Below, in pieces: positions 15,760 to 24,851 of a DNA stretch of 49,570 nt; position 1 is the stretch's first letter, and each line of letters starts with the position of its first letter. This DNA is from DASWIG01 sp965371445 (GTDB lineage: Bacteria; Acidobacteriota; Thermoanaerobaculia; Multivoradales; J023), in contig CBDUYN010000061.1 of the NCBI GenBank assembly GCA_965371445.1, positions 1 to 49,570 on the forward strand, read 5' to 3'. The translations under genes were made by a program, and so were the position numbers. The notes under the pieces are model-generated. The model was not told where the DNA came from, did not search any database, and worked only from the letters and a program-made list of their open reading frames with translations.

Positions 15760-18759
15760 ATGGGTGTTGAGTACGATTTCCGTGATGTCACCCGTACACG
15801 GGTTCGGCCCTCGGCCGATCCGGTTCTCGCGTCCGGCGGCCGGTTGGGTGCCGTCGGCAGCTTGCGGGCTACGGCGGGCGTTTCTGCTCAGGAGCTCAAC
15901 GCCTTCACCGGTACCCCGGCCCAGCTGACGGCGCCGGTGCCGGCCGACGGTACCCTGGTCGAGCGGGCCCTGGCCTGCGCCGCCGCCGCCATGTCGGGCT
16001 TGGGCGTGACGCCCCCAGAGCTCGTCCCCGACGCCGAGGTGCAGCGCACCAGCGCGGGCAGCGCGGTCGTCCATCTCCACCAGCACCATCGCGGCATCCC
16101 GGTCTTCGAGGCGGTGCGCAGCGTGCGCTTCGACCCCGACGGCACCGCCGGGGAGGTCCTCGGCGACCATGTCGCGATCGAGGGCGCGATCGACCTCCGG
16201 CCGGTGGTCTCGGCAGCCGACGCGGTCCTCGTCGCGGCGCGCCGCCTCGCCGACGCGGGCGCCGAGGCCTCGCCGGAGGGAGAACCGATCCGCGTCTCGG
16301 GCATCGCTCCCAGGACCATCGCCTGCTTTCCCCTGCCGAGCCGTCCCACCCTACTCGCCAAACGGCCGTTTCGCGAGCCCGTCACGGCGCAGCTGGTGCT
16401 CTTCTACTGCGCTCCCGGGGACCTCCGGCTCGCCTGGCGGGTTTCTCTGGCGACGCCGGACGACGACGAAGAGTACGACCTCGTGGTCGCCGCCAACGGC
16501 AAGGGCGCCAAGGAGGTCCTGTACTGCAAAGGCTCCTTTCACACCGCCGCCGGCCGCGGCCGGATCTTTCGGCACAACCCGGACGACGAGGGCGGACGTG
16601 TGGAGCTGGACCTGCCGCTGCCGCGCAGCGCCTATCCGCCTCTCGCCACCCTCGAGCCCACGGATCCCTTCGGCCGGCCGTGGATCGAGGACCGGCGGAC
16701 CCGGGGCAACAACGCCGTCGCCTTCCGTGGCAACCGCCGCCGAGCGACCCTCGAGGGCCAGCGCGACGACGGCGTCGTGGTCTTCGCTCCGCAGGAGGCG
16801 GAGGGCGAGGACCAGCGTTTGCTCAACGCCTTCTACTACTGCAATTTCCTGCACGACTTCTTCGCCCTGCTGGGCTTTGGCGAAGCCGAGGGCGCCTTCC
16901 AGCGCCGGAACTTCACCGGCGCGGCGGGCGAGCGCGACGAGCTTGAGATCCGCGTCTTCGAGGGCACCGTCGCCGGCACGGCCCGGCTGCGCAGCCGCCG
17001 CGACGGCCGGCCCGGACAGCTGCTGCTCGGTCTCAAGGAGGGCTCGGACCGCCACGCCGCGCTCGACGCCGATCTCGTCTACCACGAGTACGCCCACGGC
17101 GTCTCGAACCGTCTGGTCGGCGGCCGGCTGAGCGTCGATCCCCTGCGCCATCCCGAAAGCCGCGCCCTTGGCGAGGGTTACAGCGACTACTTCGCGCTCA
17201 CCATCCAGAGCTGGCAGTTGGGGCGCGAGAAAGTGGTCTTCGGCGACTGGCTGGCCGGAGACGATCGACGCGGGCTACGACGCCATGCCTACGACGAGGC
17301 GTTCCCGCTCCATTTCGGCGACCTCACCGAACCCGAGAACCAGGCACCCCACGCCGGTGGCGAAATCTGGGGTGCGGCGCTCGTACGCATGAACCGGGCG
17401 ATCGGCCGCGCCCTCGGCGACGCCGACCGGGGCCACGAGATCGGCTGGCAGCTGGTCGTCGACTCGCTAACGCTCTTGCCGGTCGGCCTCGACCAGCCCG
17501 GCTTCCTCGCCGCCCGCGACTCGATCCTGCACGCCCTCGCCGCGCTCGCCGGGCGCGACAGCTTTCGTGCGGCCGTCGACCCGGCGGTGATCGAGCGGGC
17601 CGTCCGCGAGGCCTTCGCCCGCACCGGCATGGGGCCGAACGCGCGCGGCCGCGGGGCCCATTTCCAGGACCTCGTCGCCGACTTCACCTTACCGGATGTT
17701 AGACCCTTCCAACCCGGAGCGTATGCCATGAATTGCAAATGGTCACTTCCCATTCTCTTCGCCCTTCTGTTCTGCTGCTCTTGGGTGAGCCCCCTCGCGG
17801 CGCAGGACGGCACCGACACCCCGAAATGGACCACCTGGATCTTCCAAGGCGAGAACGACGCCTTGGCCGCCTTCAGCGGCTCCGACGAGCACTACACCAA
17901 CGGCTTGCGCTTCTTCGGTCTGCGCCACCCCGATTTCGCTCCGCGCTGGGCCGACAGCTTCGGCAACTGGTGGTGTAGCTGGGCTTGCCCCCAGCTGCCG
18001 CTCGTCGCCAACAGCTTCGGCTTCGCGATCGGCCAGAACCTCTACACCCCCGACGACCTCAGCGTGGCCGCGCTCATCCCGGACGACCGGCCCTACGCCG
18101 CCTGGCTCTACGGTGCCCTGCTGCTCCAGATCACCGACCTCCGGTTGCGCAAGCAGCATGCCTTCGAGCTGCAGCTGGGCGTCATCGGCCCGGCGGCGGG
18201 CGGCGAATGGCTCCAGACGGAGATCCACAAGCTGATCGACGACGAGTTGCCCCAGGGTTGGGACAACCAGCTACCAGACGAGCCCGGGATCAACCTGATC
18301 TATCGCTACCGCCGGCGTTTCGGGGGTGAGAGCTTCGACTTCGTGCCTCACGTCGGCGGTGCCGTCGGCACCATCATGGTGATGGCCAACGCCGGCGCTA
18401 CGCTGCGGGCGGGCTGGAACATCAGCGGCTTCCCGCAAACCGAGATCCCGACCACCGCCGAGCCGAGCGAGGAGGGCGTGGCGCGTCCCCGATGGGAATT
18501 CTATTTCTTCGTCGGCGCCGACGGCCGTGCGATCGCCCACAACATCTTCCTCGACGGTACGGTCTTTCGCGACAGCCACAGCGTCGAGAAGGAGGATTTC
18601 GTCTACGACCTGCGTGCCGGCTTCTCGGTCCGGCGCAACAATTGGCGCTTCAACTATACCTTCGTGCGGCGTAGCGAGGAGTTTTTCCCGAGGCGCGGCA
18701 GATTCGACGGGATCCACGACTTCGGATCGCTCACGATCGGGGTGGAACGGGCCTTTTGA
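15760..18759 (+). CDS. M36 fungalysin-like metallopeptidase reading without a stop into LpxR
   Basis: The first 656 residues are an M36-type zinc peptidase. A propeptide-like FTP region (HQHHRGIPVFEAVRSVRF) comes first, then LNAFYYCNFLHDFFALLGF and the zinc site HEYAHGVSNRL (H442, E443, H446) with the third ligand in LGEGYSD (E472). M36 enzymes digest extracellular protein after propeptide removal, but no signal peptide is visible here. The frame stays open through TLPDVRPFQPGAYA and enters the LpxR gene at its own ATG and signal peptide (residue 657). A one-base slip near 17690-17700 would put TAG at 17699-17701 in frame, so a lost stop or sequencing error is likely. ATG at 15760 has AAAGGA upstream; an in-frame start at 15691 is less supported. 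Confidence 0.75.
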   Translation: MGVEYDFRDVTRTRVRPSADPVLASGGRLGAVGSLRATAGVSAQELNAFTGTPAQLTAPVPADGTLVERALACAAAAMSGLGVTPPELVPDAEVQRTSAGSAVVHLHQHHRGIPVFEAVRSVRFDPDGTAGEVLGDHVAIEGAIDLRPVVSAADAVLVAARRLADAGAEASPEGEPIRVSGIAPRTIACFPLPSRPTLLAKRPFREPVTAQLVLFYCAPGDLRLAWRVSLATPDDDEEYDLVVAANGKGAKEVLYCKGSFHTAAGRGRIFRHNPDDEGGRVELDLPLPRSAYPPLATLEPTDPFGRPWIEDRRTRGNNAVAFRGNRRRATLEGQRDDGVVVFAPQEAEGEDQRLLNAFYYCNFLHDFFALLGFGEAEGAFQRRNFTGAAGERDELEIRVFEGTVAGTARLRSRRDGRPGQLLLGLKEGSDRHAALDADLVYHEYAHGVSNRLVGGRLSVDPLRHPESRALGEGYSDYFALTIQSWQLGREKVVFGDWLAGDDRRGLRRHAYDEAFPLHFGDLTEPENQAPHAGGEIWGAALVRMNRAIGRALGDADRGHEIGWQLVVDSLTLLPVGLDQPGFLAARDSILHALAALAGRDSFRAAVDPAVIERAVREAFARTGMGPNARGRGAHFQDLVADFTLPDVRPFQPGAYAMNCKWSLPILFALLFCCSWVSPLAAQDGTDTPKWTTWIFQGENDALAAFSGSDEHYTNGLRFFGLRHPDFAPRWADSFGNWWCSWACPQLPLVANSFGFAIGQNLYTPDDLSVAALIPDDRPYAAWLYGALLLQITDLRLRKQHAFELQLGVIGPAAGGEWLQTEIHKLIDDELPQGWDNQLPDEPGINLIYRYRRRFGGESFDFVPHVGGAVGTIMVMANAGATLRAGWNISGFPQTEIPTTAEPSEEGVARPRWEFYFFVGADGRAIAHNIFLDGTVFRDSHSVEKEDFVYDLRAGFSVRRNNWRFNYTFVRRSEEFFPRRGRFDGIHDFGSLTIGVERAF
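17728..18759 (+). CDS. lpxR: Lipid A 3-O-deacylase LpxR-like outer membrane protein (internal start)
   Basis: Read from ATG 17728 (CGGAG about 8 bases upstream) this is a 343-residue protein with its own signal peptide (NCKWSLPILFALLFCCSWVS, cleaved after LAA). It follows the LpxR/DUF2219 pattern: GENDALAAFSGSDEHYTNGL near the start (the family's N-D pair and YTNG), DDRPYAAWLYGALLLQ, then LGVIGPAAGGEWLQTEIHKL with the conserved His and GWDNQLPDEPGINL. It ends in an aromatic strand (LTIGVERAF) typical of outer-membrane beta-barrels. LpxR removes the 3'-acyloxyacyl group of lipid A. It is in frame with the preceding peptidase and no stop separates them, but the internal signal peptide argues for a separate protein. 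Confidence 0.8.
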   Translation: MNCKWSLPILFALLFCCSWVSPLAAQDGTDTPKWTTWIFQGENDALAAFSGSDEHYTNGLRFFGLRHPDFAPRWADSFGNWWCSWACPQLPLVANSFGFAIGQNLYTPDDLSVAALIPDDRPYAAWLYGALLLQITDLRLRKQHAFELQLGVIGPAAGGEWLQTEIHKLIDDELPQGWDNQLPDEPGINLIYRYRRRFGGESFDFVPHVGGAVGTIMVMANAGATLRAGWNISGFPQTEIPTTAEPSEEGVARPRWEFYFFVGADGRAIAHNIFLDGTVFRDSHSVEKEDFVYDLRAGFSVRRNNWRFNYTFVRRSEEFFPRRGRFDGIHDFGSLTIGVERAF

Positions 18760-19946
18760 CGGACAAAGACCCTCACCGCTGGACGATCCTCGCGATCCTT
18801 TCGGCGGCCGAGCTGCTCGGCATGTCGCTGTGGTTCACGGCCTCGGCGGGTGCCGAGCACCTGAAGGCCCTGTGGCAGCTCGACGGCACCGAGGTCGGTT
18901 GGCTGACGACGGCCGTTCAGCTGGGCTTCGTTGTCGGCACGGCCGCGGCCGCAGTCTTGAACCTTGCCGACATCGTCCCGGCGCGCCGGTACTTCACGGT
19001 CTGTGCGCTTCTGGGAGCCGCGGTCAACTACGGCCTCGTCGTGGCGCCGGGCTACGGCGCCGCGCTGGTCCTGCGCTTCCTGACCGGGGTCTTCCTCGCC
19101 GGGGTCTATCCGCCGGCCATGAAGATGATCGCCACCTGGTTCCGCTCGGCCCGCGGGCTCGCCGTCGGGACGATCGTCGGAGCGTTGACCGTCGGCAAGG
19201 CGACGCCGTACCTCATCCGCGCCGCAGCCGGCGAGCGCTTCGACGCGGTGGTCGCCGCGACGTCGGGCGCCGCGGTGGTGGCCGCCGGGCTCGTCGCCTT
19301 CGGCTACCGTGACGGGCCCCACGCTTTTGCCAAGCGTCCGTTCTCCTGGCGGCTCGCCGGGACGGTGCTCCACCACCGCGAGACGCGCCTCGCCGTCGCC
19401 GGCTACCTGGGCCACATGTGGGAGCTCTACGCCATGTGGACGTGGATCCCGGCGTTCCTCGCCGCGAGCTTCGCGGCCTGGGAAACCCGGCAGGGCGCGG
19501 CGCTCGGCGCCTGGACCGGCGACGTGATCGCCTTCGGCACCATCGCCGCCGGCGGCCTCGGCTGCCTCTGGGGCGGCTGGATGGCCGACCGCATCGGCCG
19601 CGGACGCCTCGTCAACGCGGCCATGGCGGCCTCGGGCGCCTGCTCGCTCCTGATCGGAGCCGCTTTCGGGGCGAGCCCCTGGCTCGTGGCGCCGATCGCC
19701 CTCGTCTGGGGTTTTTTCGTCGTCGCCGATTCGGCCCAGTTCTCGACGCTTGTTACCGAGGTGGCTCCCTCCCACGCCGTAGGGACGGCGCTCACGCTCC
19801 AGACGTCGCTGGGCTTCCTGCTGACGATGGCGACGATCCAGCTCGTCCCCAGGCTCGTCGACTCCTGGGGATGGGCGTGGGCCTTTCCGTTCCTGGCGCT
19901 CGGACCCGCCGCCGGAATCGCGGCGATCGTCCGCCTCGGACGCTGA
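18756..19946 (+). CDS. Major facilitator superfamily transporter
   Basis: This 396-residue, roughly 12-helix MFS protein starts with TTG, which overlaps the LpxR stop by four bases (TTGA), so its translation is probably coupled. The first helix holds AAELLGMSLWFTASA. The loop GGWMADRIGRGRLVN is the MFS motif between helices, and ATWFRSARGLAVGTIVGALT is also typical. The overall pattern resembles NarK/cyanate-permease-like MFS proteins, but the substrate cannot be read from the sequence. Its pairing with lpxR may be positional only. No other start fits, because helix 1 begins within the first 25 residues. Confidence 0.8.
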   Translation: MTDKDPHRWTILAILSAAELLGMSLWFTASAGAEHLKALWQLDGTEVGWLTTAVQLGFVVGTAAAAVLNLADIVPARRYFTVCALLGAAVNYGLVVAPGYGAALVLRFLTGVFLAGVYPPAMKMIATWFRSARGLAVGTIVGALTVGKATPYLIRAAAGERFDAVVAATSGAAVVAAGLVAFGYRDGPHAFAKRPFSWRLAGTVLHHRETRLAVAGYLGHMWELYAMWTWIPAFLAASFAAWETRQGAALGAWTGDVIAFGTIAAGGLGCLWGGWMADRIGRGRLVNAAMAASGACSLLIGAAFGASPWLVAPIALVWGFFVVADSAQFSTLVTEVAPSHAVGTALTLQTSLGFLLTMATIQLVPRLVDSWGWAWAFPFLALGPAAGIAAIVRLGR

Positions 19947-19984
19947 CGTTTCTTGGGCTAGAGTCTCCCGCCGGAGGAACCAGG

Positions 19985-21364
<1,380 letters not shown>

Positions 21365-21392
21365 AGCGGGGGATTTCCCGGTGGACGATCCC

Positions 21393-22916
21393 TCAGCTGA
21401 ACAACACCTCTAGGTCCCCCGCCGTCATGTTGCGGATCCCCCTCGCGCTGTCGGCGAGGAGCGCGTCGGCGAGCTGACGCTTGGTGTCCTGCAAGGTCAG
21501 GATCTTCTCTTCCACCGTGCCCCGCGTCACCAGGCGGTAGGCGAAGACCGGACGCGTCTGGCCGATGCGGTGGGTGCGGTCGATGGCCTGCGCCTCGACC
21601 GCCGGGTTCCACCAGGGATCGAGGATGAAGACGTAGTCGGCCGCCGTCAGGTTGAGGCCCAGGCGGCAGGTGAGGCCGCGCTCGGGGGTGACGGCAACCT
21701 GCTCGAAGTCGAGGTCGCGCGGCAGGTCGAGCGGCGGCAACGACGGCAGAGCGCGTAGCTCGTCGACGAAAGCCGGCACCTCGTCGAGTGGCAGCACGAT
21801 GTCGCCGTCGTCGTCCAGGCGCCGGATCCACGCTTTGGCGTCGCCGGTGTGGAGCGGCGAGAAGGTGCCGTCGAGGAGCACCAGGCCGTGGGTCAGGACG
21901 AGGTCGGTCTCGGCGAGCGGACGCCGCAGGACGCCTTCTTCCGTCGTCCGCTCCAGGATCCCGTGGACGCGTCCTTCCCCGAAGGTCTCGTGCGGCTCGA
22001 CGCCGAGGACGAAGCGCCACGGCTCCTCGTCCCAGGCGAGCTCCACGAGCTCGTGGTTGTAGTGGTCGCCCCGCCACCAGTGAAAGCGTCCGGTGGAGCA
22101 CAGGAGCGGCAGCGCCGTGCGGTAGGCGAGCGACGGCACGGTCCCGACGTCGTAGCGTCGTGGCTTGTCGTGGTAGGAGGCGTAGCGCCGGTCGACCTTC
22201 TCGGTCGACGCGGTCGAAAGGAGGAGCGCCAGGATCTCGCGGTCCGCCGGGTCCGGCAGCTCCCGGGCTTCGGCCTCGTGGATCTTGAGCGACTTGAAGG
22301 CGCCGAGCTTGCCGCTTTTCTTCACCGCCCGCTGGTAGAGGGAGACGAAGAGCTCTCCGTCCAGGCTGTTCCACCTGTCGAGCCGGTAGTGGACCTCCAG
22401 GCGACGAAGCCGCGGGCGGGTCTGCTCCTTGAGCTTGCGCAGCTCCTCCCGCCAGGGGGTTTCGCTTTCCTCGTCGTCCTCTTCTTCCGGGTCGTGGCGA
22501 TAGAAGTAACCCTTGAGGCCGCTGCGCAGCGTCGTGTAGCGCCGCTGCTCGGGCCAGGGAATCTCCTCCTCGGTGATCTCGACGTTGAGCGGCGCGTTGC
22601 CGGGGATCCGGCCCTCCTGCTCCTCGAAGAGCAGCATCGTCGCCCAGACGTGGCGGCAGAGCCGTCCGCGGTGCGCCGCCGTGCAGGGACACGTCGCCTC
22701 GACGACGGCGTCGTCGGCCTTTTCCCAGCACAGCCGGACCTCGAGCTCGCGCTCGTCCGCGGCGCGCACACAGGTGACGAGCCGGTCGACGTCGGCCGCC
22801 AGGATACGGACCCGCTGGTAGAGGAGGAGATCGCGTCCGGCCGCCGCCTCGACGTCCTCCACCTGGTGGACGAAGCGGTCGGCGACGCGGGGGAAGGGAG
22901 AGCCTCTTCTGCGCAT
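21393..22916 (-). CDS. SNF2-family protein without its ATPase motor (SWIM domain plus helicase tail)
   Basis: SNF2 proteins are ATP-driven DNA translocases. This 507-residue protein keeps the N-terminal region with a SWIM zinc finger (CPCTAAHRGRLCRHVWATML, about residues 75-95) and the end of helicase lobe 2: GLNLTAADYVFILDPWWNPA, AIDRTHRIGQTRP, then VEEKILTLQ. Everything between, including the Walker A, DExH and middle helicase motifs (usually several hundred residues), is missing. The join is near residue 410 at TPERGLTCRLGLNLTAADY, where the usual SLKAGG ahead of LGLNL is gone. The frame is kept. It cannot be an ATPase as read. It lies 13 bases after vapC on the same strand and converges with sdaA, leaving a 28-base gap. 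Confidence 0.8.
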   Translation of the reverse strand: MRRRGSPFPRVADRFVHQVEDVEAAAGRDLLLYQRVRILAADVDRLVTCVRAADERELEVRLCWEKADDAVVEATCPCTAAHRGRLCRHVWATMLLFEEQEGRIPGNAPLNVEITEEEIPWPEQRRYTTLRSGLKGYFYRHDPEEEDDEESETPWREELRKLKEQTRPRLRRLEVHYRLDRWNSLDGELFVSLYQRAVKKSGKLGAFKSLKIHEAEARELPDPADREILALLLSTASTEKVDRRYASYHDKPRRYDVGTVPSLAYRTALPLLCSTGRFHWWRGDHYNHELVELAWDEEPWRFVLGVEPHETFGEGRVHGILERTTEEGVLRRPLAETDLVLTHGLVLLDGTFSPLHTGDAKAWIRRLDDDGDIVLPLDEVPAFVDELRALPSLPPLDLPRDLDFEQVAVTPERGLTCRLGLNLTAADYVFILDPWWNPAVEAQAIDRTHRIGQTRPVFAYRLVTRGTVEEKILTLQDTKRQLADALLADSARGIRNMTAGDLEVLFS

Positions 22917-22929
22917 GGGGTGTGAGTAC

Positions 22930-23382
22930 TCACTGACCTTCAGAGTCGCCCTTAGTGGCGAGGGGGTACTCGAGCCTCAATCCCTTGAAGCGCCTGAAGT
23001 CACGATCGGCTGTGCACAAGGTCGCATCGTGCTCAATGGCGAGAGCTGCCAGATGAGCGTCCATCACCAGAGGTCCGGGCAGCTCCTCGTCTTCAAAGAA
23101 CGACTGAAGGATCGTCCAATGCCGGTTACCGGGCTCCACGATGGTGACGCAAGGGCGCTTCAACCATGCCTCGACCTTGGCCGTCGCCTCGGCCCAGGTG
23201 AGCGGAGCATCGAAGAGTCGAGAATGCGTCGTGATCCGCAAGAAGGCCAGGATGTTGGTCGACGAAAGACCGACACCGGATGAACCGTTCAGCCTCTCGA
23301 CGAGCCAGTCCCTCGCTGGCGAATGGAACGGACTCCCACTGTTATAGGCGTGAATCAGGAGGTTGGCATCGACGAGGATCAC
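22930..23382 (-). CDS. vapC: VapC-type PIN domain ribonuclease toxin
   Basis: This 150-residue PIN protein has the expected acidic residues: D5 in MILVDANLLIHAYN, an acidic/polar site in STNILAFLRITTHSRLF, and the C-terminal pair in VMDAHLAALAIEHDATLCTADRDFRRF. VapC toxins cut RNA, often initiator tRNA or rRNA, until bound by VapB. Its ATG overlaps the stop of the antitoxin by four bases, the usual coupling in VapBC pairs. Confidence 0.9.
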   Translation of the reverse strand: MILVDANLLIHAYNSGSPFHSPARDWLVERLNGSSGVGLSSTNILAFLRITTHSRLFDAPLTWAEATAKVEAWLKRPCVTIVEPGNRHWTILQSFFEDEELPGPLVMDAHLAALAIEHDATLCTADRDFRRFKGLRLEYPLATKGDSEGQ

Positions 23383-23624
23383 CGGTGGAGGGGGCCGTCG
23401 ATCTTCTCGAGCAACTCGGAGACCCGATTGTAATCGACTCCCGGACGAGCCTTGAGATCGCGGGCTTCCACCACGAATGGCTCGGAAACGGTCGTTCGGC
23501 CACGAGCCTGGAGGGCCCAGGACAACAAGCCACTCACCGTTGCCTTGAAGGATCTGCCTGTGCTCCGCGCCTCGGCGTTCAGCAGTTCCGCGAGATCGTC
23601 ATCAAGGGTCAAGGTGGTCTTCAT
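23379..23624 (-). CDS. vapB: VapB-type ribbon-helix-helix antitoxin
   Basis: The 81-residue protein begins MKTTLTLDDDLAELLNAEAR, a short beta-strand followed by a helix as in DUF2191/RHH antitoxins, and ends in a region rich in charged and aromatic residues (GVDYNRVSELLEKIDG) that would wrap the toxin. An alternative ATG lies three codons upstream at 23633. Either start lies inside the 3' end of the Uma2 gene (overlap 23-32 bases), so it may be cotranscribed with that gene. Confidence 0.85.
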   Translation of the reverse strand: MKTTLTLDDDLAELLNAEARSTGRSFKATVSGLLSWALQARGRTTVSEPFVVEARDLKARPGVDYNRVSELLEKIDGPLHR

Positions 23625-24432
23625 ACCTTCCATCCTGGTCGGCCAACAGGGCCCGCAGGCGTGCCAGCTCGATTTCGGCCGCGTCGGCGCGCTGCCGCTC
23701 CTGCTCGACGCGCTGCTCGGCGTGCTCGGCGTGCTCTTTCTCCGTCGGCACCAGGCGACCGTCAGGATAGAAGAGCCGCAACCAGTGGCCGGTCACGTCC
23801 TTGTACTCGCCGTGCCACACGCCGACCTCCACCTCCAGCTCACGGCTCCACAGCCGGCGCTCGGCGGAGCGCGCGATCGGCCGGGCCGCGATCGGCCGGG
23901 CCGCGATCGGCTGGTAGGCGTTGTCGAGCAGACGGAAGCCGTCGATCACCTCGCTGCGCGGCGTGTAGAGGAAGTACTCCGAGGTCTTGAAGATGTCCTG
24001 GTAGATCCTTTTCTTCTCGCCGTAGTCGGCGTCAGCAGTCGACGGCGAGAGCAGCTCGAGGATCAGGTCGGGGAGGCGGCCGTCCTCCTCCCAGGCCACC
24101 CAGATCGCCCGCTCACGCTTGACGGCCTCTTTGAGGAGAAAGACGTCGGGACCGCGGAAGGCGGTTTTCTTGGGCCTGTCGGGCCGGAGGCCGTTCTCGA
24201 AGAGGGCGAGTTGGCGCTCCTCCTCGGCTACCGCGCGGGCCTGTTCGAGCGAGTAGTAGACGAACATGTCGGCGCCGACGAAGGCGTCGTCGTGGCCGAG
24301 CTCTCTCATCCGCCACCCGGCCAGCTCCAGGAACAGGATCATCTGGAGGACGTGGTAGTAGGTCTCCATCGGGATTCCGTCGTCCAGGACCAGGTCAAAG
24401 TCGAGATCTGCGAGGGCGGATTTGGCGCTCAT
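23602..24432 (-). CDS. Uma2 family putative endonuclease
   Basis: This 276-residue protein has the DUF820/Uma2 fold signature: GPDVFLLKEA, LPDLILELLSPSTADADYGE, then the helix KKRIYQDIFKTSEYFLYTP. The C-terminal 50 residues form a charged coiled coil (EKEHAEHAEQRVEQERQRAD). A short in-frame repeat gives AARPIAARPIAR at about 23873-23914. AAGGAGG lies 5 bases before the ATG, and a GCTATCGT -10-like box lies about 35 bases upstream. Its biological role is unknown. It precedes vapB with an overlap. Confidence 0.85.
   Translation of the reverse strand: MSAKSALADLDFDLVLDDGIPMETYYHVLQMILFLELAGWRMRELGHDDAFVGADMFVYYSLEQARAVAEEERQLALFENGLRPDRPKKTAFRGPDVFLLKEAVKRERAIWVAWEEDGRLPDLILELLSPSTADADYGEKKRIYQDIFKTSEYFLYTPRSEVIDGFRLLDNAYQPIAARPIAARPIARSAERRLWSRELEVEVGVWHGEYKDVTGHWLRLFYPDGRLVPTEKEHAEHAEQRVEQERQRADAAEIELARLRALLADQDGRYEDHLDP
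23873..23914 (-). repeat. 15-bp tandem repeat, about 2.8 copies, inside the Uma2 gene
   Basis: gcgatcggccgggcc is repeated exactly at 23873-23887 and 23888-23902, with a partial third copy. It keeps the frame and adds AARPI units. Confidence 0.85.
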
Positions 24433-24851
24433 GAGGGCCTCCTTGCGGCTCCGGGCCGCTGGTCCACGATAGCACAGGGCGCTGGCCCTGGACCCGGCGA
24501 AGGCAGCTCCTTTTCGCCCCCCTTGCCTTCGAGCTTAAGCCGAGGTGAAACTGAACCGAGACGCGAGGCTTTTGGCGGCGAAGGGCGCGCTCCGCGACCA
24601 CCGGCGATCTCCTCACGCCGAATCTTGTCTACGGCGCCACCCCCTCTAGCTCCGGATCTGCGCATCTTCTCTCGCGTGTACGATCGTCTGGCGTGGGGAG
24701 ATCCCGACGGTTCGCGTTCCTCGCCGCGCGGACGCAGAGCTTCAGGACGACGCTCCAATCGGAGCCCGGAAGGCTGATTTTCGTCCTGATTTTTTATTTT
24801 GGCACCAGGTAATACCTCTGTGGCGCCGCGGGATCTAAAGGAGGTGTGGAG
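24433..24851. promoter_or_regulatory. Divergent intergenic region between Uma2 and the kinase
   Basis: This is a 419-base divergent gap. Near 24787-24815 there is an AT-rich patch ending in TAATAC (24810-24815), with a weak tgattt 17 bases upstream; it is the likely kinase promoter. The kinase ribosome site AAAGGAGG (24837-24844) is 8 bases from ATG 24852. The Uma2 promoter lies near 24467-24474 on the minus strand. The middle (24500-24750) holds nothing I can identify. Confidence 0.4.
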
